Source: Prunus persica (taxonomy: Eukaryota; Streptophyta; Magnoliopsida; Rosales; Rosaceae). From it: DNA of 64,000 nt. Shown here one piece after another: positions 40,455 to 51,900 of the stretch. Under the pieces are notes generated by a model. That model saw only the letters and a list, made by a program, of their open reading frames with translations, ran no database searches and was not told the DNA's origin. The stretch's first letter is position 1, and each line of letters begins with the position of its first letter. The stretch is taken from NCBI RefSeq assembly GCF_000346465.2, contig NC_034013.1, positions 5,663,598 to 5,727,597 of the forward strand, in the 5' to 3' direction. The position numbers were made by a program, and so were the translations under genes.

Positions 40455-42740
40455 TTAATCCTCAGCAAAGTACTTCTCCTCAGCGTCATGGTTGGCTTCC
40501 CTCTGCCAGTGATCATCCAAGGTCTCATCATTGTCGATTTTTGAGTAATCTAGATACTCATTATCTTCTCCCAACAAAAACTTCTGCTGCATGATGTGGG
40601 TGAACTGATCCATCTGATCTTGCAACTCTTCTGCAGATACAGTTGCTTGCTCACTGCACTCGTCTGTGATGGTTTGAGCACCATTGGGCGCATCCAGACG
40701 ATCCCCAGTTTGAGCACCATTGGGTGCATCTGGATGATCCATAAGCACCTATAAGAGACAAGGCAAACTAAAAATGTTAGAACCACCTGCAAGCTATGCT
40801 GTAGCAACTAACAAGAACCAAGTAGATATCTAAATCATTAGAAGCATTTAAATCATACAAGAAACAAAGATCAAAACATCAAAAAAAAGCATTTTCACCA
40901 AATTGGTTGAGATTACTATGACTTTAAAGTTTCATCAGTATAGCACATAGTATTAGAATAAAAACGGTGATGCTCACTGGATAGACCACTGACATAAAAA
41001 ATAAAACTAAAAGTAACTTGTAGCACCACTACCTTACCCTTGTCTATTTTTCAATAATTATTTAGAATCCAACTCGAATTCTAGGGATAAGGCAATCAAG
41101 GTGTTCTTCCGTAAGGCAGCAGATATTTTGTCACTACAGTGATACTTAACAGAAGAAAACCATAGTAAGAGAGAGGGATCTGAAATCTTATGTAATAGCC
41201 ATTGATTCTAATCATAACCCACTTCTTTTAAAAAGTATATATTATGAACTAGTTTTTGGTCATTACATATCTCACCAGACAAAACTCCAAAATTCAACAG
41301 AGAACGCAGACAATCACCATCACCATATTGTTTTCATGTTTTATCATGGAATGTGGCAGTCAGCACAAATATTGAAATATACATAGAATATAGAATGTGG
41401 CAGTCAGCAAACAATACTTCTTTAATTTTGCAAGAATAACTTTTAATTGTTTAATAAGTTACCTCTGCAGATTGTGCGCCCCTGTTAGCCTTCTTAACTT
41501 CTTCTTCGTCTTCGTCTTCATCTTCCTCTTCTTCTTCTTCCTCTTCTTCCTCTTCTTGCTCTTCTTGCTGGTTTCTCTCACCACCAACCCAATCACTCTC
41601 AGAAACACCCAACCTTTGCTGCTCCCCTCTAATCTTTGCAACCAAAATTGCTTCCTCTGCCCTCCTCAACAACGTGTCTGACCACCTCTCCCCAGGTCTG
41701 GCCATGCTCCTTCCAATAGGATCCTGAAACTTCCCTACATACTCGTGATGCAAGTATGGCTCCCTCTCCCTCATAGCATCTTCTGAGAAATAATGCCCAT
41801 CAAATATCAGTTTATTCAGATATGCTCGCCTCCGGTTCTTGACTGTAACTGACCTTGACTTCAATTCATCTGACGTTGGGCTCATTAAACTTCTAAGATG
41901 ATTCACATGCCAATTGATTTCATAATCATCTTTAAGCACGTCAAACTCCTGGAGCTCATCAAAAGTCAATTTCGATCCATAACGTTCTGAAAAAACAAAT
42001 CAAGAAAATGGTATTAGCAAAAATGGAAATGAATTTAATTTGAACTGTTAGATTACAAAGAAATAGTTCTGCCTAATTTCCAATGAATCGGAAGCACTGC
42101 AGCATAGCAATCAACATACATTTTGGCATCTTATATTTCCTGTCATTCGAATCCTCAAACAATGATAATATGCACTCAACCTGAGGCTAATTACTCATAC
42201 GAGTCTTTGCTTTGGCTTGCTTAAGTGAGATTAACAATAGCAAGAACCTCGAGAAACACGTCAACTTCAAAGTTAGATTCTTATCTTTTTCTGCTCAGTT
42301 CTCTCAGCATACAAATAAAGAGGATTGTGGAAACAAAAAGAAAAATCTCCTTTCAATGGTTTTAAACGCAGCTGAGCTAAACCTTAACAATCTTCCTTCT
42401 TTCTCCTTAATCTTCTCGAAAACGAAAGGAACAATTTTCATCTTTTCAACTTTACACTAAATTTGTCCAGAAACCAATCATCAAGTCAGGGTTTTACTTC
42501 AAAACCCTAATTGAAAACTTTCAGGGTTAAATAGAAAGCTCGGAGGGTAGGAGAGAGATAAATCGGGGTACCTAGGAAAACAGTGACGTCGCGAGAGAGG
42601 AGGTCCAGGAGTATGGCCTTGCGCTGGGAGGGATTGACGGTGTTGGAGTGTAAGGCACGAGGGAAGTAGAGGCCCTCCATTGACGATAGCCTCTCTGATA
42701 TGCTCTCCATCGCTTCGCTTCTCACTGCCTTTCTCTCCAT
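40455..42740 (-). CDS. CCDC97-like protein (DUF2052)
   Basis: Three minus-strand exons (42572-42740, 41463-41986, 40455-40748) join in frame to 328 residues, near the size of animal CCDC97. Family features are the N-terminal ERLSSMEGLYFPRAL block, the central NRRRAYLNKLIFDGHYFSED region and the C-terminal DUF2052 end (MQQKFLLGEDNEYLDYSKID ... AEEKYFAED). An acidic run of Glu/Asp (about residues 205-225) follows the middle block. A short internal repeat DAPNGAQT occurs twice in exon 3. Animal CCDC97 is linked to the SF3B complex of the spliceosome; a similar role here is inferred. The start is uncertain: ATG 42792 gives 18 more residues and 42708 gives 10 fewer. Family confidence is good, function only by homology. 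Confidence 0.75.
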
Positions 42741-42942
42741 CTTTGCTCTCTTCCTCCTCTCTCTCTCACTGAAATTTCTGGGTTCGACCAACACGTGAGG
42801 ATCGCGTGGAATAAAGTTGTCCCTGTTTGGGTGCGGAGGGTGTATTCAATTGATATTTTAATAAATTATAATTATATGATTTTAATGTGATGGATTTCAA
42901 CGGACTTTGTAATTATTTGATTTTATTTATGATTTTAATATA
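42741..42942. other. CCDC97-like upstream region with MITE half
   Basis: From about 42837 (GGAGGGTGTATTCAATTGAT) to the Pack-MULE insertion point this is the left half of a MITE. Its family is also seen at 54.9-56.0 kb. The Pack-MULE inserted into it. Confidence 0.6.
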
Positions 42943-43204
42943 GGGATCTTCACTAATATACTCAAAATAGGAGTTGAAATTATAAAAAAACCCCACATGG
43001 AAAACACTTCATAAACACACCCAAAATCCATTTATTAAATAACAAATTAGTGTTGAAGTTCCAATAAATTACAGCACTGCCACTATCAAGCCCAACAGAA
43101 AAAAACTCAAAAAACACCCAAAACAAACCCAGCCCAAATTTATAAACAAGCCCAAACATTGTACCATCTCGTATTCCATAACTTTCGGCCCAAAAAAAAA
43201 AGTA

Positions 43205-43525
43205 AACCGTAAAAGTACAATGTTAATACCATCTCGTATTCCATAACATTGTTAATACCATGTCATAAAAGTACAATGTTAATACCATGTCATAGAAGTA
43301 TATTGTTAATACCATTCCATAGAAGTATATTGTTAATACCATTCCATAAAAGTACAATGTTAATACCATGTCATAGAAGTACATTGTTAACACCATGTCA
43401 TAGAAGTACATTGTTAATATCATTTCATAGAAAAACATTGTTAATACCATTTCATAGAAGTACATTGTTTATACTATGTCATAGAACTATCTTGTTATTA
43501 CTATGTCATAGAACCATCTTGAGTC
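43205..43525 (-). repeat. 27-bp minisatellite in left Pack-MULE
   Basis: About ten copies of a 27-bp unit (ACCATGTCATAGAAGTACAT plus 7 bp). The same array is inverted at about 54015-54330. Repeat length divisible by three explains the open frames 43249-43560 (+) and 43223-43465 (-). Confidence 0.9.
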
Positions 43526-44275
43526 CTTTCCAAAGGCATAAACTTTCTCAGCATCACTGATAAGCATTGTCTTGCCAACCCCAGCAGCGAAGAATACTAG
43601 TAATAACAAGATACCTCTACCAAAAAAAAAAAAAAATGTATACTGTTAATACCATGTCATAGAACTATCTTCCTAGTAAAAATCACATTCTACATATCAT
43701 AAACTTCAAGTGCACAACTATATATATAGCAAATTATAGAGCATGCTTTGTTACTGAAATTCTGTTAATGGTATGTCATAGACGTACACTGTTAATACTA
43801 TGTCATAGAAATCAACTCAGTTTCAAGGTATGAACAGTATAACAACTGTTCATACCACTTATTGGAAGTCAATAACAACATCATTTCATTTGCATCATAG
43901 GTATGATAAACCAAATAAAGTCTAACCAAATCAGAAAATATTTGAGATATGAATAAAGGATCCAGTGTTCGTTAATTTACATATTCAATTGTAAACCAAA
44001 TAAAGTAAGAGGGCCACATTACATACTAACTCATACATACATATGGACTTAGAAGTCTTTTAAACTACTTGTTAATCCTAGAGACTTTCCTGACTTTGTC
44101 TCAAACTCGACATGCAATGAACTGTTCCCAGTATAAATGATCAGCCATGAGAAAGCTGTCAGGTTCTTATTACTAAACTAAACAAGAAGCTGGACACGTT
44201 AAAGGAATATACAATTATTTCTATCCGCAAAAAAATGTCTTTAAACGCAGGACTTGACTTAAACTCTAATGCCTA

Positions 44276-45180
44276 TCATGCTATTGATTGCAAACTGAGT
44301 TGAGACTCCAAATCAAATAGTTGGTTGCGAAATTCCATAACTATAGTCAAGTATAGTGCCGTATCATGGATGCTAAATTTTAAACCAGGTGAATTACCAA
44401 TTGCAGCTAGCCTTTCCTTCTTGTTTACTATCTTTTCCTCCTTGCTCAATGGCTTTTTAAACCCAAGTTCGGCTGTTGCCATTTCTTTCTCTTTTCTCTG
44501 TGCAGCAAGACGCTCATCAAAACTGCAAAATTTGAGCATTCAGAAAAGACTTCAAGAAAATGAGAACTTGTTCTTCTGCTGAGACTTATCTACCTCTCAC
44601 TTTGGAATCACTAATAAAAGTAAACAAGGAATGTTTTAACCTAACATCTTGCTTACATCCAAGGATAACATGCCAAGTCAATGAAAATTATGCCCCAGCC
44701 CATAAGACAATTTACAACAATAGAAATAATAGAATCGTTCGTTCATAACTAATGCAAGCATGACAGCAGGCCAACCTAAACAAAAACTCCACTCAAACCA
44801 AAAGATGATATAGTTGGTCTTATGTTGCACTTTGCAAGTTTGTGTATCACTAGCAGTCATATTATAAATTCTGATTTGCCACAGAAGCATTATTGGCCAA
44901 GTAGCTCTTGAATTGCTCAACATCAGGGAACTCAAATTTTAACCTAAAAAACACGACTAAACAAAAATATAAATAAGCGAAAAAGGGACCCATGCTATAT
45001 TCAAAATTTCTGTTTCCTCTCTATGGAAAGCACATGTTAAGAAAGAATAGTGATGTTCGTCTTACAACTGTCATATTTCCAGTAAACACAAGAACATCAT
45101 CTAAATCATTGCCTAAAGGACTTGCACCAGTATAAATTGTTTCCCACAATTGGTGGATCATAGGCACAAAATGGAACCAT
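44276..45180 (-). pseudogene. Captured exon-like fragments, gene not recognised
   Basis: Three minus-strand open stretches look like exons of one captured gene. One is at about 45065-45175 (PMIHQLWETIYTGASPLGND). One is at about 44886-44945 (LKFEFPDVEQFKSYLANNAS). One is at 44400-44525 (FDERLAAQRKEKEMATAELG). Splice-like junctions and non-coding spacers separate them. I do not recognise the parent protein. The right copy has the same fragments at about 52371-52470, 52595-52665 and 53010-53140. Confidence 0.5.
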
Positions 45181-45604
45181 CGTATAATTAATTCAACTTA
45201 ACTGTAATTTCGTAGCCCTAAGCATGACCAGAGGCTACTATCCTTCAAAAATTAAAACAAAAGGAAACGATTAAAAAACCTTATCTAGATTCTTCTCTAA
45301 ACTCCATAAAATGTATCCAGCAAACCTCATCTAGTGTTTCTAAGCCATAAGAGAACAACTAAGTCAAAAACCCCCAATATTCTCAAACTTTTAACTAAAA
45401 AAGTAACGATGACTAAAGAACAAATAAATTAGTTTCCTTCAATATTGAAACAATCATAAACCACAGCATAAAAAGTTAACATGTTTAGATTTCTAACCTA
45501 AGCATACCAACTAAATCGTTGAATTTAAAACGTTCACACGCCAAACACAAAAAGAAAACACAAAGATTCATACAATAAATACTAGAAAATACTGAAATGA
45601 TAAA

Positions 45605-46300
45605 TCAGGATAAGAATAAAAAGGTGAAAATACGTACATCAGAGGCATTACTAATGAGCTCACAGAGAAAGGTTTCCTTCTTGTTGTAGAAGGTGTTGAT
45701 GATCAAACTTAGAAGCTGGTTGATCTCATAGATCACGACCCGAGTCCACCTCCTGAGTTGTAAAACGACGTTGCCGAGGTTGATGTATCCCGCGGCAGCC
45801 CCTTTGGCTCTGGAAGCTTCGTCGTCGTCGGCATCGGAGAATAGGAGATTCCGGTTGAAAATCGAGAACACCGGACGAATCTGGCCATTTTGGAATATAT
45901 CGTCGGTGGAAATCGACGATCCGTCGGGTGCGAAAGAGAAATCGTCTTCATCTTCGTTCTTCTCGCAATCACCACCGGCGTCGGCGTTCTGAACACCTTC
46001 ATCCGGTAATTGACACCTCAAATCTACAGTAGTAGCAAAAGAATTCCGCGAGCTTAACCATTAGCTCTGTTCATATAAAAAATGAAAATTAGCACCAAAT
46101 TCAACGAAGAAACTGAAATCAAGTCGAAATTCAAGTAAATTAAGCAAAAATAAAAAGGAACTTAACGAATTGAAGCAGATGGAACAAACCTGCAAAGGAA
46201 ATGGAGGCATCGCTTATGAGAACACATTTGAGCCCACCAACGTAACGGAGATTGTCAACGGTGTGACGAGGGAGGATTTTCGTTGGTCTTGTGTTGGTCC
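45605..46300 (-). pseudogene. Captured chimera: PB1-like, unnamed and HSP90 pieces
   Basis: In minus-strand order there are four pieces. (1) RYVGGLKCVLISDASISFAG then, after an intron remnant, ELMVKLAEFF; this is PB1-domain sequence. (2) VDLRCQLPDEGVQ in a shifted frame, the expected next PB1 strand. (3) ISTDDIFQNGQIRPVFSIFN, resembling an unnamed plant family. (4) EINQLLSLIINTFYNKKETF then LCELISNASD, matching the HSP90 N-terminal ATPase region. The retained intron shows capture from DNA. This copy lacks a ~50-bp piece present on the right. Confidence 0.65.
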
Positions 46301-46615
46301 ATAGCTCTGAGACTGTTTGGCTTACTTTGAAGGCAGAGAGAGAGAAGGGAGAGAACAGATGAGATGCGAGGGTTTGAAGGAGGAGAGGGGCTTGCTTCAA
46401 ACCTCAGGAGTGGTTTTGTCTAATTATCTTCTCTGCATATCCAAAACTAATTTAATGCTAAAAAGGGTTATAAAGGTATTTCATCTTATTAATTAAATTA
46501 AAAAATATACAATTGTTTATTTTTGGGTTTCTTTTGGGTATATTTATAAAGATTAAATGGTATAGGGTATATTTATAGTTTCATGTCTAGAAATGGGTAT
46601 TTCACTAATTTTGTA

Positions 46616-47420
46616 TAGATATAATGAACCCAAAATTTCATACTCTTAAAAAATATATATATATATAAAATAAAAAAATAAAAAAAGGTAGCCCATGCAT
46701 TATCCACAAGTACAGCAGCCGACCTAGACAAAAAGGTGTTTACTCCCAAGTTGTGGCTTGATATTGATGTGTCATTTTATGGGGTTAGAAGAATACGTTT
46801 CATTCAAGGATGAAAATAAGAATAACAGTCATGGTTACAAGCACAATAAACAAGGTCGAACTGTGAAACCATTGACTGGCTGAAAACCATTGAGTGATGA
46901 TAACCATGACCCAATTCCTACTCTTGTTTCAAGCCCAATATAAACGCCAGACATGCACCTTGAACATAGACACAATGAAATTTGAAAACTGGAAGATAAT
47001 CAATGTACCTCTATTATCCTCAAGACATCTTTCCCAATTAGAAAGATCCCTTAAAATGGAAAAAAGAAGAGGTAAGCTTTCAAGGATTTTCTTAAACCAA
47101 CAAGGCAAGAAGATCAGCACAACATGATTTGAAGGAAGAAGTACTTTGTTCACGAAGAGCTTAATGCATATCTATTCATCTTCTCTAGCAGACAAAAAAA
47201 AACTCACTTGAAAAGTCTGATAGATTAGAGTGGGATTTGATATAGGGTTGGTATTTATACCTCCCACTAAAAAGTCTTACACAATTCCACATTTTTTTTA
47301 AAAAATCCTTCTAAATTAGCAAGTTTTTGAATACCATAAGATTTTTTGTTACTTGTTTAAAGTCTTGATTGAATACCGCTAGATTTTGACACTCTCTTTA
47401 AAATATCCTAATAGTCTTAA
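46616..47420. other. Left part of the spacer between Pack-MULE copies
   Basis: No gene was recognised; the 77-codon frame 46894-47127 has no motif. The region includes an AT-rich tract (about 46650-46690) and sequence resembling the TATTCAATT/GAATACC MITE family (about 47330-47400). Confidence 0.4.
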
Positions 47421-50400
47421 GGCAAAATGACACTTGTAGTCCCTATGGTTTCCAACTTTTACTACTAAGGTCCCTATGGTTTCAATTTCGTCATTTTTGC
47501 CACTATAGTTTACGATTCCAATCAATTCGAGGACACTTCTCAATTTCCGTCAGATTCCATTTCGTTCTGTTAGGGCCTGAGCACCTGCCCCTCATATAGA
47601 GGGGCATTACAGTCAAATCGAGCCATCTTATAAACGCAAAACACTGGCTCAGCCTTACCCATTCGAATTAGGAGATAATTTCGGTGTCGTTGATCATGAT
47701 TGTGGTTATGAAGTTGGTAAAAATTTGAACATTGGCATCATTCCTGTCTGTTATGCATTCTGAATGTTGTAATGTGTAAATTGAATGTTGTAGTTCTTTT
47801 GATTTCGAAATTTGCAAGGAATGTGGAATGGAAGCTTTATTTTGATTCAAATCGCCTTATTCAATTGACATTTGTTTCAATAGAAAAACTTGACAATTTC
47901 ATGCTACAATAAATTTCCTGCTTACTCATTTGATATAACAAAATGCTAGATACTGCTAACAATCAATCTACTGCTCCCATTCAATTCCAAAAAGAGTCAC
48001 TTTCAATTCCAAAACAACTTCAAAATGCTATTACATGCCAAATGTTCCAGCAACTAAAAAGCTTCAGAATGTTAACAACTGATATCACATTCAAAACATG
48101 CATCAATTCAAAATACTTTTACATTTGAAATGTGCAACAATTGAAAGGTTCAGCACTTCAAATTCATAAGGTCTAGTAACTGAAAGGTCCAGCACTTCAA
48201 AATACTTTTATATTGCCAACTTCAAATTATATTCCTAACTTCATTACTTCACAAAATAATCAAGAATATGAATATGTTTCACTTCAGTTGGATTTGTACT
48301 TCATTCACTTCCTTGGTGCTTTTCCAGGTGGTTTCCATGGAGCACTACTGCTAACTCCCAACAGCCTTGGACCTTGGCTTGGAGTTGAATGCACAGAAGC
48401 AGATGGATTTACAGAGGCAGAAGTAATTGGATTCACAGAGGCAGAAGCAGTTAGATTCACAGAGGCAGAGGCAGATAGATTCACAGAACTCGATACACCT
48501 TGCTGCAAAGTTGCATGTGATGAGCTTTTCCCGATCTGCATTGAAAAAAAAAAGAGAAGAAGATTTACCAATTATTGTAATATATATGAAGTTGGTAAAA
48601 AAAAATTGCAAAATTATGAACTGAAACTCATAGGAAGCTTTCTTCTTTGCACATTCATTTGAGAACCTCTTGCATTCATTTCAGAATCTCTTACATTCAT
48701 TTTAGAACCATATGCATTGGTTTGAGAACGAGACCCTTTCTTTTTCTTTGAAGGATACCCAACTGTCAATTAACAAAGTGAAGGAAAAGAAAATAAATTT
48801 GACATGAAAAAAAAAATTTTAATTTGAAATTAACAACTAACAAAGTGAAGGAAAAGAAACTAAAACAACTATATAAAAAAATTGAAACAACTAGGCTTTA
48901 CTTGAGAAATGATCCTTCAAGTTGCACCCATCTACTCCAATGATAGGTCTACAATTAGCAAGAAAAGCCCTTTTTGCATGCATCAAGGCATACATAAAGC
49001 CTCTGAAAAAGTGGAGGAAGCTCCACCCTTATCTTCATTGTGCTTCCAACATTAGTTGCTCTGACCTCATCACAATACTCTCGTAACCTTGAGTATTGCT
49101 CCTTAGAAGTCCCTTATATTATCTCGTTGGCCTTGTTCTTAACTCTTGCACATTGACTATCATACACATTATACCCTAAGTCCCTCTTCACTGCTTTCCT
49201 CAAATGCTTACACTTTATATCAGGCTCATCCATGATACGATCTAAGTACTTATGAGCAATGAACACACAGTTCACAAATGGGTTAGTAGGGTTTCAATGA
49301 CAAATGTGCTTATCAATAAATGTCTTGATTTGCAGGGTTTGCTCAAGCCGCATAAAAGAAGCATGCATTTTCCACGTGCAATTTTTACATTGTGCAATTA
49401 TCCTCCTCTTATCATTTATCACAAATTTAATATGATAATTGCCTTGCATTGCATTAATTTTCACAGCTTTTTTCAAGTCTTCCTTGCTTCCAAATAACAT
49501 TACCTTCTCAAATTTAGGGTTATCCAAATCAGACTTACAAAACTCTGGAAATTTTCTCCTTCTATCACCTTCCTCATCTGAAGAGTAATTAGGAGAATCA
49601 AATCTTTTCTCAGAGTTTGTATCACTATCTTCCACAAAATATTTAGGGAGACAAGTATTTCCTACTCTCACAAAGTTGGACTGAAGATTTACATCAAATT
49701 CATTGTTGTCATCTAGATCAGCACTATCTTCAAATTCTAATCTTTTTCCTCTACCATCAATATTAGTGTCTTCTTCAGTACTCTCTTCTTCATTATTTTC
49801 TTCTTCATTACCCTTTTCATTGATGATATTCCCAGCCAGCTTTATAGGAACCTCTACAGTTCCTAGAGTTCCTATATTAGGCACTTATTCTACATATTCT
49901 TGGGTCAACTGTGACTCATAATTAAAAACCTCATAAAAAAAATGCATCTGGAACATCATCAAATGTTGCATTATAAAGCAATTGTGGTGGCCTAATATCT
50001 GGAAAATTTTAGCATAACCAAATAAGAACGAAAAAGCAAACCATGCATATTGAATATTTTATGTAAATAAATAGAGACACTATTCTTCCTAAAGCCTTTA
50101 GTAGTGAAAACATGTACGAAACCACTGCCTTTACTTCCTATTCCAACAAAAAAAACCTTCACTTCCTAAAGTCTTTACTTTCCCACCAACTATTCCACTA
50201 AGAGACAAACTCAAACCAGTACAAAAGGCTACAAATCAAGGATAAGAAATAACACTGCAGACAATCGAAAAAACAAAACATAGAAAGCAACAAACACTTT
50301 AATCATTGAAAGCCCCTATATCAAATTGAAACTAAGTTAAATAATCAAGCTCTTTCTAACCTGGTTAAGCTTCCACTGCCTTCTCTTATGCTCTTCGTCA

Positions 50401-50791
50401 TTTTGGTTGTGTAACCAGCTCCTTCAATCGATTAACTTTTATGCACATATGAGAATTTTTTAATTAAACCCTAAAAGGCCCAAAAGAAATCCCTAATTTG
50501 TGTTTGAGGATTCGAGCCTTTGTGTTTTCTTTCTCAGAAGTAAGAAGAATGAGAATGCTGGGTTATTTTAGGGGCACATGCGCTATGAATTGCAAGGGAT
50601 TGTACCTTATGCCCCTCCACTTATTCAATAACTAACGGCAACAGCTAATTAAAAGGAATTGACAAAAATTGAGAAGTGTCCTCGAATTGTTTGAAATCCT
50701 AAACCACAGTGGCAAAAATGACGAAATTAAAATCACAGGAACCTTAGTGGTAAAAGTTGGAAACTACAGGAACTACAAGTGTCATTTTGTC
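47421..50791 (-). mobile_element. Degenerate MuDR-type element
   Basis: Diverged terminal inverted repeats of about 200 bp start GGCAAAATGACACTTGTAGT on the left and, inverted, GACAAAATGACACTTGTAGT on the right. The flanking 9 bp are TAGTCTTAA (47412-47420) and TATTCTTAA (50792-50800), one mismatch apart, consistent with a MULE TSD. The 3371-bp interior carries a decayed MuDR transposase on the minus strand. Confidence 0.85.
48305..49980 (-). pseudogene. Decayed MuDR-family transposase
   Basis: The minus-strand frame has an acidic N-terminal region and the MuDR DNA-binding domain (VMLFGSKEDLKKAVKINAMQ ... IIAQCKNCTWKMHASFMRLE). It continues past in-frame stops into LPPLFQRLYVCLDACKKGFL and RPIIGVDGCNLKDHF, the start of the catalytic region. 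The rest of the DDE core is missing; a Ser/Ala-rich C-terminal tail resumes near 48571-48305. In-frame stops are at 49885-49887 (TAA), 49294-49296 (TGA, where CGA is expected) and 49114-49116 (TAA). It cannot make a working transposase. Confidence 0.82.
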
Positions 50792-50800
50792 TATTCTTAA

Positions 50801-50929
50801 TGAAATACCACAAGACTTGTTTATTAAAAATATTAATTGAATACCACAAACCTTATTTATCCCAAAATAATATTTTAAAATCTCAATTAATTACACCTTC
50901 GTAAAATCATATAATTGCAATATATTAAA
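50801..50929. other. Right part of the spacer between Pack-MULE copies
   Basis: AT-rich sequence of the TATTCAATTGAGATTTTAA MITE family, ending TATATTAAA directly before the right Pack-MULE. In inverted orientation it continues the sequence left of 42943. Confidence 0.6.
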
Positions 50930-51209
50930 TACAAAATTAGTGAAATACCCATTTCTAGACATGAAACTATAAATATACCCTATACCATTTAATCTTTATA
51001 AATATACCCAAAAGAAACCCAAAAATAAACAATTGTATATTTTTTAATTTAATTAATAAGATGAAATACCTTTATAACCCTTTTTAGCATTAAATTAGTT
51101 TTGGATATGCAGAGAAGATAATTAGACAAAACCACTCCTGAGGTTTGAAGCAAGCCCCTCTCCTCCTTCAAACCCTCGCATCTCCTCTGTTCTCTCCCTT
51201 CTCTCTCTC

Positions 51210-51900
51210 TGCCTTCAAAGTAAGCCAAACAGTCTCAGAGCTATGGACCAACACAAGACCAACGAAAATCCTCCCTCGTCACACCGTTGACAATCTCCGT
51301 TACGTTGGTGGGCTCAAATGTGTTCTCATAAGCGATGCCTCCATTTCCTTTGCAGGTTTGTTCCATCTGCTTCAATTCGTTAAGTTCCTTTTTATTTTTG
51401 CTTAATTTACTTGAATTTCGACTTGATTTCAGTTTCTTCGTTGAATTTGGTGCTAATTTTTATTTTTTATATGAACAGAGCTAATGGTTAAGCTCGCGGA
51501 ATTCTTTGGCTACTACTGTAGATTTGAGGTGTCAATTACCGGATGAAGGTGTTCAGAACGCCGACGCCGGTGGTGATTGCGAGAAGAACGAAGATGAAGA
51601 CGATTTCTCTTTCGCACCCGACGGATCGTCGATTTCCACCGACGATATATTCCAAAATGGCCAGATTCGTCCGGTGTTCTCGATTTTCAACCGGAATCTC
51701 CTATTCTCCGATGCCGACGACGACGAAGCTTCCAGAGCCAAAGGGGCTGCCGCTTCATCTTCCTATCTGCGACCGTCATTGAATAAGCTTTTCTTTGAAG
51801 AGCGGGATACATCAACCGCTTCTAAGTTTGATCATCAACACCTTCTACAACAAGAAGGAAACCTTTCTCTGTGAGCTCATTAGTAATGCCTCTGATGTAC
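51210..51900 (+). pseudogene. Captured PB1/unnamed/HSP90 chimera, right copy
   Basis: Same order as the left copy: PB1-like exon ending about 51355, intron remnant, ELMVKLAEFFG (from 51479), VDLRCQLPDEG in a shifted frame, and the DDIFQNGQIRPVFSIFN block. It keeps SSYLRPSLNKLFFEERDT (about 51755-51812), absent on the left. It lacks about 55 bp that the left copy has before the HSP90 piece (SLIINTFYNKKETF, about 51830-51895). Confidence 0.65.

Larger units (their letters stand above)
42943..46615 (-). mobile_element. Pack-MULE-like element, left inverted copy
   Basis: 3673 bp, nearly identical in inverted orientation to 50930-54593. Outer end GGGATCTTCACTAATATA; inner end ACTAATTTTGTA; the two ends are weakly similar when inverted (TATAA and GAA(A/T)TTATAAA-type blocks), as in MULEs. 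It is flanked by TTTAATATA (42934-42942) outside and TAGATATAA (46616-46624) inside. It carries host-gene fragments with intron remnants, oriented on the minus strand, and a 27-bp minisatellite near the outer end. It has no transposase. Confidence 0.88.

Noticed and set aside
43249..43560. Frame with repeats of MLIPCHRST type and its inverted twin
   Set aside because: It arises from the 27-bp minisatellite and does not resemble a known protein.
48213..48662. 149-codon plus-strand frame with TEAEADRFTE repeats
   Set aside because: It is antisense to the Ser/Ala-rich tail of the decayed MuDR transposase.
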